This document shows positions 48,320-56,784 of a stretch of DNA of 64,000 nt, piece after piece. The translations under genes were made by a program, and so were the position numbers. Below the pieces are notes generated by a model, which ran no database searches, was not told where the DNA came from, and saw nothing but the letters and a program-made list of their open reading frames with translations. The DNA is from Methanospirillum lacunae (lineage in GTDB: Archaea; Halobacteriota; Methanomicrobia; Methanomicrobiales; Methanospirillaceae): assembly GCF_003173355.1 (NCBI RefSeq), contig NZ_QGMY01000002.1, forward strand, positions 434,001 to 498,000, in the 5' to 3' direction. Within the stretch, counting starts at the first letter, position 1; each line of letters begins with the position of its first letter.

Positions 48320-49441
48320 TCACCTGACTACTTTGCCGATACGGTCGAGCGCAGCAGCAATATTTTCTCGAGATGTTGCATAACTAAACCTGGCATATTC
48401 TGAAGCATTCTTTCCGAACGCATCACCAGGAACAACAATAACTCCCTCGTCCAGTATTTTCTTCGTTGTTTCCTCTCCCATGGGAACAAAGGCATAGAAC
48501 GCACCTTGAGGGATCGGAAACCTGAACCCGAGATCGTGCAAGCCATTGTAGAGCAAATCCCGCCGTACTTTGTATTCATCTCTCATGACTGAGACGCATG
48601 TCTGATCACCAGTCAATGCGGCATACGCTGCATATTGGGATATTGAAGCTGCACATGTCTGACAATATTGATGGATCTTCAGACACTGTTGAATATAATC
48701 CGGATGACCTGCGAGGTAACCAATCCTCCATCCTGTCATAGCATAGGTTTTACTGGTTGCATTCACGGTCAGAACATCTTCACCAAACCGTGCCGCGCTG
48801 GTATGCTTCGTGTCATATATGAAGTGTTCATACACCTCATCAGAAAGAACTGTTACACCTGCATCGTTTGCACTTTCAACAAGCGCACGAATGGTCTCTT
48901 CAGACTCAACAGTTCCGGTGGGATTACAGGGGGAATTAAGTATCAGGAGTCTGGCTCCTTTCATCTTCTCTATAGCGGCATCTACATTGATATGGAGATT
49001 TTTGTCAAGGGAGAGTGGATCCATCACACCCCCTGCAAGGGTTGTGCAGGCCTCATACGAAACAAACCCTGGGTCTGTAATCAGTACCCTATCACCTGGA
49101 TCTACAAGAGCCTGAATTGCTATGAACAGAGCTTCTCCTGCCCCTGCAGTTACGATGACCTGATCCGGATGATACCTGAGTCCGTTATCAGATTTTAATT
49201 TTTTCGAGATTGACTCCCTGAGTTCTGGAAGTCCTGCATTGAAGGTGTACCCTGTTTTCCCTTCATTGATTGCCTGAATTGCTGCTTTTTTTATATGATT
49301 GGGTGTATCAAAGTCTGGCTGACCAAGAGCCATACTTATGGAGTCTGGTTTGGCATTTTGAAAAAATTTCCTGATACCCGACATCTCAATATCGAGTGCC
49401 CGCTGGGCGATTTTTTTCATCTTATTACTCGATGTTTGCAT
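48320..49441 (-). CDS. class I/II pyridoxal-phosphate aminotransferase (aspartate-like)
   Basis: PLP enzyme with SINGLE-fold type I features: LGQPDFDTPNHIKKA, ILNSPCNPTGTV, DEVYEHFIYD, and the PLP-lysine in VNATSKTYAMTGWRIGYLAG. Length 373, near the family norm. Its start (ATG 49441) overlaps the hexuloisomerase stop by 17 bases and has a good AAGGGA ribosome binding site. Substrate cannot be fixed from sequence; aspartate or an aromatic amino acid are the common options in methanogens. Confidence 0.9.
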   Translation of the reverse strand: MQTSSNKMKKIAQRALDIEMSGIRKFFQNAKPDSISMALGQPDFDTPNHIKKAAIQAINEGKTGYTFNAGLPELRESISKKLKSDNGLRYHPDQVIVTAGAGEALFIAIQALVDPGDRVLITDPGFVSYEACTTLAGGVMDPLSLDKNLHINVDAAIEKMKGARLLILNSPCNPTGTVESEETIRALVESANDAGVTVLSDEVYEHFIYDTKHTSAARFGEDVLTVNATSKTYAMTGWRIGYLAGHPDYIQQCLKIHQYCQTCAASISQYAAYAALTGDQTCVSVMRDEYKVRRDLLYNGLHDLGFRFPIPQGAFYAFVPMGEETTKKILDEGVIVVPGDAFGKNASEYARFSYATSRENIAAALDRIGKVVR

Positions 49442-50024
49442 GCCGTCCCTTTAGTTCTGCTTCATCTGTACTTGTGATCTCCATGAGTCTGGAGATTACT
49501 GCGTCGCAGAATGTCATTGCTGCCGTTTCAAATAATGTTCCTAGTGGGGCAAAAGAACGGTGCTCACCAAGCATCTGTCGGATATCGAATTCAACACTCT
49601 CGTCAGGGACCTTGTCGCGGTAGTTTTCGATTACCACGCATGAATCAGCCATATTTCCAATGACCGAGTCCGGGTTTGAGGTAATAAGACAGATCCGTCC
49701 TTCAATCTCCTTCGCAGTCTGGACTATTTCTGCAATCGTCCTGGTCTTCCCAGAGCCAGAAAGGACTACGATTACGTCACCCTTCTGTAGCGCTGGTGTA
49801 ATAGTCTCACCTACCACGTAACTGATCATACCAAGATGCATGAGTCTCATGGCAAATGCTTTAGCCACAAGGCCGGATCTTCCAGCGCCCATTACGTAGA
49901 TCCGCTTAGCTTCCATAAGTTCTTTGATGAACCGGGAAACCTCTTCGTCTGATAAATGGGAGGCAATGGCGTCAATTCGCGATGCCATGAGACGCATCAT
50001 CTCCTGCACACGATGCTGATTCAT
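49425..50024 (-). CDS. hxlB: 6-phospho-3-hexuloisomerase (SIS domain)
   Basis: Isomerises 3-hexulose-6-phosphate to fructose-6-phosphate in the reverse ribulose monophosphate pathway that supplies pentoses in archaea. The SIS domain shows IYVMGAGRSGLVAKAFAMRLMHLGMISYVVGETITPAL, VLSGSGKTRTIAEIVQTA and ITSNPDSVIGNMADSCVVI, the PHI pattern. Length 199. The usual partner HPS is not in this window. It is first in a leftward unit with the aminotransferase and M42 genes, behind a T-tract. Confidence 0.88.
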   Translation of the reverse strand: MNQHRVQEMMRLMASRIDAIASHLSDEEVSRFIKELMEAKRIYVMGAGRSGLVAKAFAMRLMHLGMISYVVGETITPALQKGDVIVVLSGSGKTRTIAEIVQTAKEIEGRICLITSNPDSVIGNMADSCVVIENYRDKVPDESVEFDIRQMLGEHRSFAPLGTLFETAAMTFCDAVISRLMEITSTDEAELKGRHANIE

Positions 50025-50092
50025 CCAGATACAGGTTACCTTCTATGATACATCAGGATACCGTGTAACTCACTGTAATTATCGAAGTCTGG

Positions 50093-50106
50093 AAAAAAAG
50101 GTTTTT
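50093..50106 (-). terminator. T-tract terminator after the ACT-MBL gene
   Basis: On the minus strand, 10-20 bases after the stop at 50116, A6-CC-T7 occurs. The T-run and short A/T pairing suggest termination before hxlB. Confidence 0.4.
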
Positions 50107-50115
50107 TAATAGTGG

Positions 50116-51627
50116 TCAGATGTTATGGCGGTATTGTTCGATCGTACCATAGGGGATTAGATCACCATTATTCAGAATCGATACTGGTCCATGCCCGCAA
50201 CATATTATCAGGCGCTTTCCATCCTTCTGCAATTCTGTATCTAGATCTTGTGCAATTTTCATGAGATCTTTGCGTTCATTCTTAACGAGGTCTGGATTTA
50301 CATTAACACTCCTGACCAGGTAAACAGCAAACCCATTATACTCACTTCGGTCTGGTGTAAGATGTTTAAGATTAAGAATTGTATCAGAGGTAAAGAGGAG
50401 TCCCAACTCACGGCAGAGGAGGTACACCATCCCATGTTGATGACCCCCATATCCTTCTATTATTTCTCCGGCAACTCCATTCTCTTCAAACCGGCAGAGT
50501 AATGGAAAGTCGCCGATTTTTTCTCCAGTTGACGAGGGGAAAAGGTTGACCTCTTCTGGTGGATGCATTCTGGCGAAGAGATTGATCATTACGGTGTAAA
50601 CCTGTTCATACACAAGATCTTCTGAGCATGCTCCATATGCACGATTATTAGTCTTGATAACATTCCATGTACCCTCATGAGTCCAAATCGGGGCCTCAAA
50701 GTATCCAGCAGCACCACAGTGATCGGTATCTCCATGGGTCATGATTATTCGGGAGAATCCGGGAGCACCATCCAGATGATAGTGTTTGAACATTTTCATC
50801 GCGTCATCATGGTAAATACCATATCCTGTATCGACCATAATACGCCCGGTAGGGGTATCTATTATAAAAATACTCCCGCCACCTGGAAGCTGGAAACAGT
50901 ATAACCAGATATGTGTAGTAACCTGTATCTTTTGTACATCTGCAAAAAACCCGTCTCCTGTGGTCTCTGCTAGGCGCCTACCATTTTGAAGGATCTGCTC
51001 CAGGGTTCCCTCGTATTCTTTTCCATATTCTGTTAATTGTTGGGCAATGTGGCTGAACTGATTAAGTAGATCCAAAAGGTATGGATCAGCAGTTTCACCC
51101 AGAATCTCCCTCACTCGTTCGGCATAACGATGGTAGAAGAGACAGCCATCAGACTCGTCATCACCACAGTCATATCCTTCAATTTCTATTTCGTAATGAG
51201 CATGAATGGCATCAATTAATATATTGGTCAGGGAGAGATCATGTACCCTTACAGCCACCTGGAGCCGGTCTGGATTTTTACCTCTGTTATCAAATGAGAG
51301 TGAAGTAATCTCGGCTTTGTATTCATCGAGGATCATCAGGATTCGATGGAGAGTTCCAGGAATATCTGGTACGATGACGGTAAACCTGACTGTTTTTGGA
51401 TATCTGATCTCAGACTGTAGATATCCTTTTAGAGATAGAGCCGTCATGGCTTTCTGACATCCCTCCGGTGTTCCCCGTACTGAAAGAAAAGAGGTCTTGG
51501 GATCTATCGATCTGTTGAAGTGGCACCGTGTAACAGTAATCCCTGTGTCTGCGATAATCCCTACCGCTTCGTGGATAGAGCCTGTATCAGGGATTCTGAT
51601 GACAAAAAATTCGTTCCTGCAGTCCAT
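50116..51627 (-). CDS. ACT-ACT-metallo-beta-lactamase fold fusion protein
   Basis: 503 residues. N-terminal tandem ACT-like domains (about 1-70, with FFVIRIPDTGSIHEAVGIIADTGITVTR, and 78-150, with RFTVIVPDIPGTLHRILMILDEYKAEITSLSF). ACT domains usually bind amino acids. A helical connector (160-230) leads to the MBL domain: IFIIDTPTGRIMVDTGYGIYHDDAM, then IIMTHGDTDHCGAAGYF (HxDxDH, a variant of HxHxDH), and later GGHQHG, TSDTIL and CCGHGP, which fit metal ligands. It is likely a ligand-regulated hydrolase; substrate unknown. It overlaps no neighbours and follows the 103-residue gene by 11 bases. Confidence 0.82.
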   Translation of the reverse strand: MDCRNEFFVIRIPDTGSIHEAVGIIADTGITVTRCHFNRSIDPKTSFLSVRGTPEGCQKAMTALSLKGYLQSEIRYPKTVRFTVIVPDIPGTLHRILMILDEYKAEITSLSFDNRGKNPDRLQVAVRVHDLSLTNILIDAIHAHYEIEIEGYDCGDDESDGCLFYHRYAERVREILGETADPYLLDLLNQFSHIAQQLTEYGKEYEGTLEQILQNGRRLAETTGDGFFADVQKIQVTTHIWLYCFQLPGGGSIFIIDTPTGRIMVDTGYGIYHDDAMKMFKHYHLDGAPGFSRIIMTHGDTDHCGAAGYFEAPIWTHEGTWNVIKTNNRAYGACSEDLVYEQVYTVMINLFARMHPPEEVNLFPSSTGEKIGDFPLLCRFEENGVAGEIIEGYGGHQHGMVYLLCRELGLLFTSDTILNLKHLTPDRSEYNGFAVYLVRSVNVNPDLVKNERKDLMKIAQDLDTELQKDGKRLIICCGHGPVSILNNGDLIPYGTIEQYRHNI

Positions 51628-51638
51628 CAGAACACCAG

Positions 51639-51947
51639 TTATTCAGAAACATAATTTTCGCGTTCAATAAATAATCCGCCAAAAATTGCACGTTCAATCA
51701 TCTCTGATACATATCTCATCTTCTGTGATTCTTCCAAATCCATATTTCTATGAATCTCAGAGTAGATTTGAACTCTGAGTAGTCCAAACCTGAATTTATC
51801 TATGAGTTGTTCATTGAGTGATCCTGCTTCACGAAATATTGGTTCTATTAATTCAGGCAGAAGTGTAATATCCTGAAGGCATAGAACAACTTGATTGTAG
51901 AGAGGGATGGCCTCTTCCTTCCCACAAAGAATGCTTAGGTAGTCCAT
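51639..51947 (-). CDS. hypothetical helical protein, about 103 aa
   Basis: I choose the ATG at 51947 (MDYLSILCGKEEAIPLYNQ), two bases after the mrp stop; an earlier start at 52004 would overlap mrp heavily. The sequence is soluble and helical, with one Cys in each half and an ending NYVSE. No family recognised. Located between mrp and the ACT-MBL fusion on the same strand, probably in one operon with both. Confidence 0.6.
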   Translation of the reverse strand: MDYLSILCGKEEAIPLYNQVVLCLQDITLLPELIEPIFREAGSLNEQLIDKFRFGLLRVQIYSEIHRNMDLEESQKMRYVSEMIERAIFGGLFIERENYVSE

Positions 51948-51949
51948 TC

Positions 51950-52825
51950 TCACCTTTCTACAATGCTTACTAGTTTCTCCATAACGGAGTTGATTGCCTT
52001 CCAACTGGGAGTTTCATCTTTGCGCTTAATAATAAATGGACGGCCCTCATCTCCTGCCTTACGCATCTCAGGATCAAGTGGGATACTTCCAAGAAATGGA
52101 ACATGATGCTCTTCTGCTATTCTCTCGCCGCCACCTTTGCCAAAGAGATCGATTACTTCACCACAGTGTGGACAGGTCAGACCACTCATGTTCTCAACTA
52201 CTCCGAGAACATCAAGTTTCAGCATCTCGACAAAAGTGATTGCCTTGGTAGAATCAAGGGTCGCAACATCCTGTGGGGTTGTGACGATAACTGCTCCCCT
52301 AAGGTTTGGAGCGATCTGGGCGATAGTCAGTGCTTCATCCCCGGTTCCTGGTGGAAGATCAACAACAAGGTAATCAAGGGAGCCCCATTTGGTATCTTCA
52401 AGGAATTGTCTGATGGCTCCTGCCTTCATGGCTCCACGCCAGACAACTGGTGCAGATTTTTCAGGGAGAAGGAATGCCATTGAGATAACCTGCAAAGATC
52501 CTGTCACTCGTACTGGTATGATCTTATTATTCTCAGAACTAAGTTGGTGCTCTTCCAGCCCGAGCATCTTGGGTACATTTGGTCCGTGGATATCTAGATC
52601 AAGAAGGCCAACCTGACGTCCGTGGTTTGATAAAGCATATGCCAGGTTTACTGCAACGGTGGACTTACCTACCCCTCCTTTTCCTGATAATACAAGGATG
52701 ACATGCTTAACATCAAGATTTGCTTTAGGAGGGAGTTTATTCGCCTGCCCGCAGTCTGAACTCTGTTGACATGCAGAGCAGTTGTTATCACATGATTCCG
52801 GTGATTTACTCTCGTTTTCGACCAT
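51950..52825 (-). CDS. Mrp/NBP35 family Fe-S cluster carrier ATPase (ApbC)
   Basis: P-loop ATPase that assembles or transfers [4Fe-4S] clusters to apoproteins. N-terminal Cys-rich CDNNCSACQQSSDCG is the Nbp35-type extension. The ATPase part has VLSGKGGVGKSTVAVNLA (deviant Walker A), DLDIHGPNVPKMLG, DLPPGTGDEALT and ENMSGLTCPHCGEVI, where the CPHC pair holds the bridging cluster. Length 291. Methanogens, rich in Fe-S enzymes, use these as scaffolds. Likely the first gene of the operon with the next two. Confidence 0.93.
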   Translation of the reverse strand: MVENESKSPESCDNNCSACQQSSDCGQANKLPPKANLDVKHVILVLSGKGGVGKSTVAVNLAYALSNHGRQVGLLDLDIHGPNVPKMLGLEEHQLSSENNKIIPVRVTGSLQVISMAFLLPEKSAPVVWRGAMKAGAIRQFLEDTKWGSLDYLVVDLPPGTGDEALTIAQIAPNLRGAVIVTTPQDVATLDSTKAITFVEMLKLDVLGVVENMSGLTCPHCGEVIDLFGKGGGERIAEEHHVPFLGSIPLDPEMRKAGDEGRPFIIKRKDETPSWKAINSVMEKLVSIVER

Positions 52826-53003
52826 AGTGGGACCTTATCTTAAATAGGATTTGTATATTATTTGGGGGAATTACAACATAAATCAATGGTATCCATACCT
52901 GCCTACTTACTTCAATATGAGAAATTATCTGGGGTATCAGGACAATTCTTTACGATATAAATACCATGCTCACCCAAGTAGATAACAGAGGGGGATATTT
53001 GAA

Positions 53004-53663
53004 ATGGAACGTCGGGATATTCTGGTAATAGCCGCAGCATTGATTGTGGTTCTCATTCTAGCGGTCGTGGTAAAACCAATGCTTACTCATCAGGCTCCAA
53101 ATCTGGGATTACCCCAAACACCTGCGCCACCTGTACCGGTCGAACAGAGTTCGTCAGAACCTGGGGTTATAACAGGACCCACTGAAATAGAACTCACACC
53201 TGAACCAACTCCAGTTAAGACTTTGACATCTACAACCAATGAACCAATATCTTCTGGATCGCAGAAAATGCAACCACTTCCAGCTCTAACTCCGGTAAGT
53301 TGGCAACCAGACGCAGATAATCCGATGCCTGCTGTACAGATGGTGAATTATGCTGATATTGTCGGAAAGTATACTGGGACTACTGCTCCGTTCAGAATCC
53401 CAACTCCATACTGGGAAATCGCATATAATATTACACCGTCAGGATCAACACCTGTCTTTTTACTGGATGTTGTTGAAAAAGGAGTATCTGGGGAGAACAA
53501 GACGATCAGAAGTATGGTATATAGGCAGGGAAAACAACCTGATCCTAAAGAGGGGAGATTTTTTGAGGGTGGTCACGATTATTACCTGAATATCACGGCT
53601 GATCAGATAGAAAAATATAGGATAATATTATCTATACCCTTAAAATATCTACCTGATCAGTAA
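53004..53663 (+). CDS. N-terminally anchored surface protein, 219 aa (paralogue of next gene)
   Basis: One N-terminal membrane segment (DILVIAAALIVVLILAVVVK), then a Pro/Thr/Ser-rich linker (about 35-95) and a beta-rich ending domain: PTPYWEIAYNITPSGSTPVFLLDVVEKG ... DYYLNITADQIEKYRIILSIP. The start MERRDILVI, the VKPMLT after the membrane segment, and the ending domain recur in the next gene. TATA box GATATAAATA (about 52955-52964) and Shine-Dalgarno GAGGGGGA precede the ATG. No family name known to me. Probably extracytoplasmic with its N-terminus in the membrane. Confidence 0.75.
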   Translation: MERRDILVIAAALIVVLILAVVVKPMLTHQAPNLGLPQTPAPPVPVEQSSSEPGVITGPTEIELTPEPTPVKTLTSTTNEPISSGSQKMQPLPALTPVSWQPDADNPMPAVQMVNYADIVGKYTGTTAPFRIPTPYWEIAYNITPSGSTPVFLLDVVEKGVSGENKTIRSMVYRQGKQPDPKEGRFFEGGHDYYLNITADQIEKYRIILSIPLKYLPDQ

Positions 53664-53695
53664 ACTGGATTTCATACAATTAGGAGGAGGCACAG

Positions 53696-55426
53696 ATGGA
53701 AAAACGTGATATAATTATTATTATTGTGGCTATTTTCATCGTGCTTTTCATGGCGATGTATGTCAAGCCATTAGTAACCGGAAAACCAGTTCAACTTATG
53801 CCAGATGAATTTTCAAATATGTTGAAAGGTGGAAACCAGTCTGTTATTAATAATACAAGTATAGTGAATTCTTCAGCTAAACATGTGACATCAATTCCAA
53901 GAGTAAATTCAATTAATCCTCAAAATATTACTGCAGATGGGAATACAACTAAAGTTGTTATTGAAGGAAAAAATTTCACAGAATCGATGGATTCGGTAAC
54001 ATTTGTGGGTAATGGGGAGAATAAGACATTCTCAACCTCCCTACAGAACGGAACTTTAGTCACTGATAATGTAACTCTTCCTGAAGGTAATTGGATTGTT
54101 AAAATTGTAGATAATTATACCAAAGTTACCTATAATACAACCCGATCTGTGGTCGTAAAAGCAACAATTACTCCTGTTCCTACTTGGGATGGGAAACCCA
54201 TTCCTCTACAAGTAACTGAACAACCTACCGGGACTATATTTAAGAGCAGGCCTTATCCTGAAGATACTGTAAGCAATGCTACTCCAATGAAAACTTATTC
54301 TAACTTCAGTGATGTAAAAAGTGCAAAAATAAAATCAATATACATACCCTACGGATACTATGACATAAACTATTCTGTTACTTTCCAAACTCATATTGCA
54401 ACACCAGCAGATACAGAAAAGAACGTTTTTGAATTTAATCGTGAATACAAAGAACCTTTGGTTGTTTACGAAGTTACGCAGACATATAATAATGAAACAA
54501 AACAGTGGGATTACACCTACACAAAAAATGAAAGTGATACTGAATTTAAACCGAGCTCCGATAAAATACTAACAAAAATTCCTAAAGATGAAGGGTGGAC
54601 TGCTGGATCAGATGAAACGCCTTTTGAAACTGAAACTACAGATTTTTTTGGTCAGCCACTTGTTGAATCTGTAGGTTATACAAAGCCAGATATAACAATA
54701 ACTGTAAAAAATCTTGATAATCCTTCAGCTATCCCTGTAATAATCAAACCTAATGGTGGTATTGATCCCCTTCAATGGAATGAGGCTAAACATAAAGATG
54801 AAGCAGAAAAATTAATGAAGGAGAAAGGAAAACAGGAATATTTTGATTCAGATGAGTACAAAGATGCATGGGATAAAAAATGGAAAACAATAAAGGATCC
54901 ACGTCCCTGGTCTGAACGAATATATGGGAAGGGTAATTATTCATTAGAAATTGATACACAAAGTATTGATTCATATAATATTCAGATTAAGGTTCCAGAA
55001 GTTAGGAATACATCTTATATCCCTAAAATGGATGAGAATTATATTCTAGAACAAAATGCAATCAAAAAACAGCTGAGTGGATTCTTCACCGAATTTAATG
55101 AAAACCTGAGTGCCACTTATTTTACAAATATCGTTGATTATCTCGCTACAGATCTGACCACACACGATAAACTTGAGCAGATTTATCAGGGATATGTCCA
55201 AACCCGGGCTACAGGAATTAAAGTAACAGATGTAATTATCGATGATATTCTTGTTAGAGGTAATATCGGAAAGGATAACTCTTTGATCCAAGCAGATTCT
55301 GCAACAGCAAGAGGGAATCTAAAAGTAGTACTAAATAATGTGGAAAAAATTATTCCATTCGATCTGAGCTTCGTGAATGAACCATCAGGCTGGAAATTTA
55401 AAACCCTACCTGATATCAAATACTAA
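53696..55426 (+). CDS. N-terminally anchored surface protein with IPT/TIG domain, 576 aa
   Basis: Membrane anchor DIIIIIVAIFIVLFMAMYVKP, then an IPT/TIG-like beta domain (about 73-140: INPQNITADGNTTKVVIEGKNF ... VTFVGNGENKTFS ... LPEGNWIVKIVDNYT). A domain follows with IYIPYGYYDINYSV and, later, NYSLEIDTQSIDSYNIQIKVPEVRN, matching the paralogue. The end (residues about 450-576) is a separate helix/beta piece (GFFTEFNENLSATYFTNIVDYLATDLTTHDKLEQIYQG) like an NTF2-type or lipoprotein accessory domain. Strong ribosome binding site AGGAGGAGG. AT-richer than neighbours. Function unknown; likely surface-associated. Confidence 0.75.
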   Translation: MEKRDIIIIIVAIFIVLFMAMYVKPLVTGKPVQLMPDEFSNMLKGGNQSVINNTSIVNSSAKHVTSIPRVNSINPQNITADGNTTKVVIEGKNFTESMDSVTFVGNGENKTFSTSLQNGTLVTDNVTLPEGNWIVKIVDNYTKVTYNTTRSVVVKATITPVPTWDGKPIPLQVTEQPTGTIFKSRPYPEDTVSNATPMKTYSNFSDVKSAKIKSIYIPYGYYDINYSVTFQTHIATPADTEKNVFEFNREYKEPLVVYEVTQTYNNETKQWDYTYTKNESDTEFKPSSDKILTKIPKDEGWTAGSDETPFETETTDFFGQPLVESVGYTKPDITITVKNLDNPSAIPVIIKPNGGIDPLQWNEAKHKDEAEKLMKEKGKQEYFDSDEYKDAWDKKWKTIKDPRPWSERIYGKGNYSLEIDTQSIDSYNIQIKVPEVRNTSYIPKMDENYILEQNAIKKQLSGFFTEFNENLSATYFTNIVDYLATDLTTHDKLEQIYQGYVQTRATGIKVTDVIIDDILVRGNIGKDNSLIQADSATARGNLKVVLNNVEKIIPFDLSFVNEPSGWKFKTLPDIKY

Positions 55427-55490
55427 TATGTGTGTAAAAAGATCTGGAATTCAGATTGTCGATAAACTAATCAAAAAACCCTTAATTAAA

Positions 55491-55522
55491 CAGAAAAAAA
55501 GTGAAACACTGTATGTGTTTCA
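55491..55522 (-). terminator. intrinsic-type hairpin plus T7 after aIF5A
   Basis: On the minus strand downstream of the aIF5A stop, TGAAACAC-ATACA-GTGTTTCA makes a perfect 8-bp stem with a 5-base loop, followed by CTTTTTTT. It is bacterial-like in form. It could also act on the converging surface-protein gene ending at 55426, although for that strand the T-run precedes the stem. Confidence 0.65.
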
Positions 55523-55540
55523 AATGAATAATATTATTAT

Positions 55541-55918
55541 TTAATCGAACTTCCGCTTATCCATTGACTGAATGTAGGTGATCTCCTTTCCAACCTCGAT
55601 TTTGTCAGCAATCTCATTGGGAATAGGAAGTTCAAAGTTTTCAAAATCAGCCAGATCCATGAGTTGTGCTATGCTACCGGCAATGGTGATGACCTGAGCG
55701 TTTTTTCGTTCAACGATTGGAGCATAAACTTTTGCTGAAACAGGTTGGACGACAGATCTCTTGACCCCGTCAAAAATCCCCATCACGTCAAGACGTGCTT
55801 TTGCTGCACCATGCTTTCCAGGCTTTGATATACTGATTGAGAGAATCTTACAAGGCTCATCCTCAACTAGCATGTATTTTCCCTCTTTCAATTTACCGAC
55901 TTCAGTCTGTTCCTTCAT
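55541..55918 (-). CDS. eif5A: translation initiation factor aIF5A
   Basis: Elongation/initiation factor carrying deoxyhypusine, promoting peptide bond formation at difficult motifs. I begin at the ATG at 55918 (MKEQTEVGKLKEGKYMLVEDEPCKI); earlier in-frame codons would add 16 unconserved residues. Lys35 in SKPGKHGAAKARLD is the modified residue. The C-terminal OB domain follows. Length 125. The mRNA has a TACATATAAT TATA box (55940-55949) and an AGGTG ribosome binding site. Divergent from the IMPase-like gene. Confidence 0.95.
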   Translation of the reverse strand: MKEQTEVGKLKEGKYMLVEDEPCKILSISISKPGKHGAAKARLDVMGIFDGVKRSVVQPVSAKVYAPIVERKNAQVITIAGSIAQLMDLADFENFELPIPNEIADKIEVGKEITYIQSMDKRKFD

Positions 55919-55939
55919 AAAACACCTAATTAAAAGCTG

Positions 55940-55973
55940 ATTATATGTATCGAGCCACCCACACATAAATACA
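55940..55973. promoter_or_regulatory. divergent promoter pair (aIF5A / IMPase-FBPase)
   Basis: Minus-strand TATA box (55940-55949) serves aIF5A, and the plus-strand CATAAATA (about 55964-55971) serves the IMPase gene, whose ATG is 56003. The two boxes are about 20 bases apart, so the two promoters share a control region. Confidence 0.45.
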
Positions 55974-56002
55974 CCGTAACGGGACGCTTGGTAGCGATAT
56001 CC

Positions 56003-56779
56003 ATGGACTTCTTTTCAGCATGTAATTCAATGGCTGTATCAGTCAGAAATGCGATCACTCCTCTCTGCGGGACAGAGGAAGGAGGGCGTGTGATTGGTAT
56101 TGGGGCTGATGGGACCCCCACCAAATATATCGATAAAGTAGCCGAAGATATTATAATCTCTACTCTCCGGGAATACGGATTATGTAAAACCCTTATTAGT
56201 GAGGAAATAGGAAAAATCTCAATTGGTGGAGAAAAGGGAACCATTTTTCTTGATCCTGTTGATGGGACTTATAATGCTACTATGAGCATCCCTTTTTATG
56301 CTCTTTCTATTGCTTATGCAGAAGAAGGTCATATCCTCCAAGCCTTTGTTCAAAACCTAGCTACCGGGGAAGTATTCACTGCAAAAAAAGGGGGAGGGGC
56401 ATTTCTGGATGGACATCTCATATGTGTATCCCAGACATCTGATCTTCAAACCAGTGCCATGAGTATTTATGGAAAACACTTTCAACAGGATCGGATATTC
56501 AACTTGATGCAGAAGATTCGAAGGTTCAGGCAGTTTGGAGCCTCTGCACTTGAAATCTCTTATGTGGCAGCAGGAAGAATAGATGGATTTGTAGATCTTC
56601 GAAAAACTCTCCGGGTCACTGATGCTGCTGCAGGAGTTTTGATTTGTGAAGAAGCAGGTGGAATTGTCACTGACCTAGATGGGCGCTCGATATCCTTTGC
56701 AGATGAGGTAACCATAGGAACTTGTCTCATTGCAACAAATGGGCATTTACACCGGAAAGTTATAGAGTATTTGCGGTGA
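56003..56779 (+). CDS. inositol monophosphatase / fructose-1,6-bisphosphatase family protein
   Basis: Lithium-sensitive Mg-dependent phosphatase fold. I start at 56003 (MDFFSACNSMAVSV); an in-frame TTG at 55988 is possible. Motifs: GADGTPTKYIDKVAEDI, LISEEIGKI (first metal Glu), FLDPVDGTYNATMSIPFYALSIA (DPxDGT), and CVTDAAAGVLICEEAGGIV-like C-terminal motif (VTDAAAGVLICEEAGG). Length 258. Archaeal members often act on both inositol phosphate and fructose bisphosphate. The NAD kinase gene begins 5 bases after its stop, and such pairing (even fusion) occurs in other prokaryotes. Confidence 0.88.
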   Translation: MDFFSACNSMAVSVRNAITPLCGTEEGGRVIGIGADGTPTKYIDKVAEDIIISTLREYGLCKTLISEEIGKISIGGEKGTIFLDPVDGTYNATMSIPFYALSIAYAEEGHILQAFVQNLATGEVFTAKKGGGAFLDGHLICVSQTSDLQTSAMSIYGKHFQQDRIFNLMQKIRRFRQFGASALEISYVAAGRIDGFVDLRKTLRVTDAAAGVLICEEAGGIVTDLDGRSISFADEVTIGTCLIATNGHLHRKVIEYLR

Positions 56780-56784
56780 GGCTC

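Noticed and set aside
48668-49198. 176-codon plus-strand reading frame opposite the aminotransferase
   Set aside because: Cys/His/Tyr-rich antisense of a conserved PLP enzyme, with no start signals or known motif.
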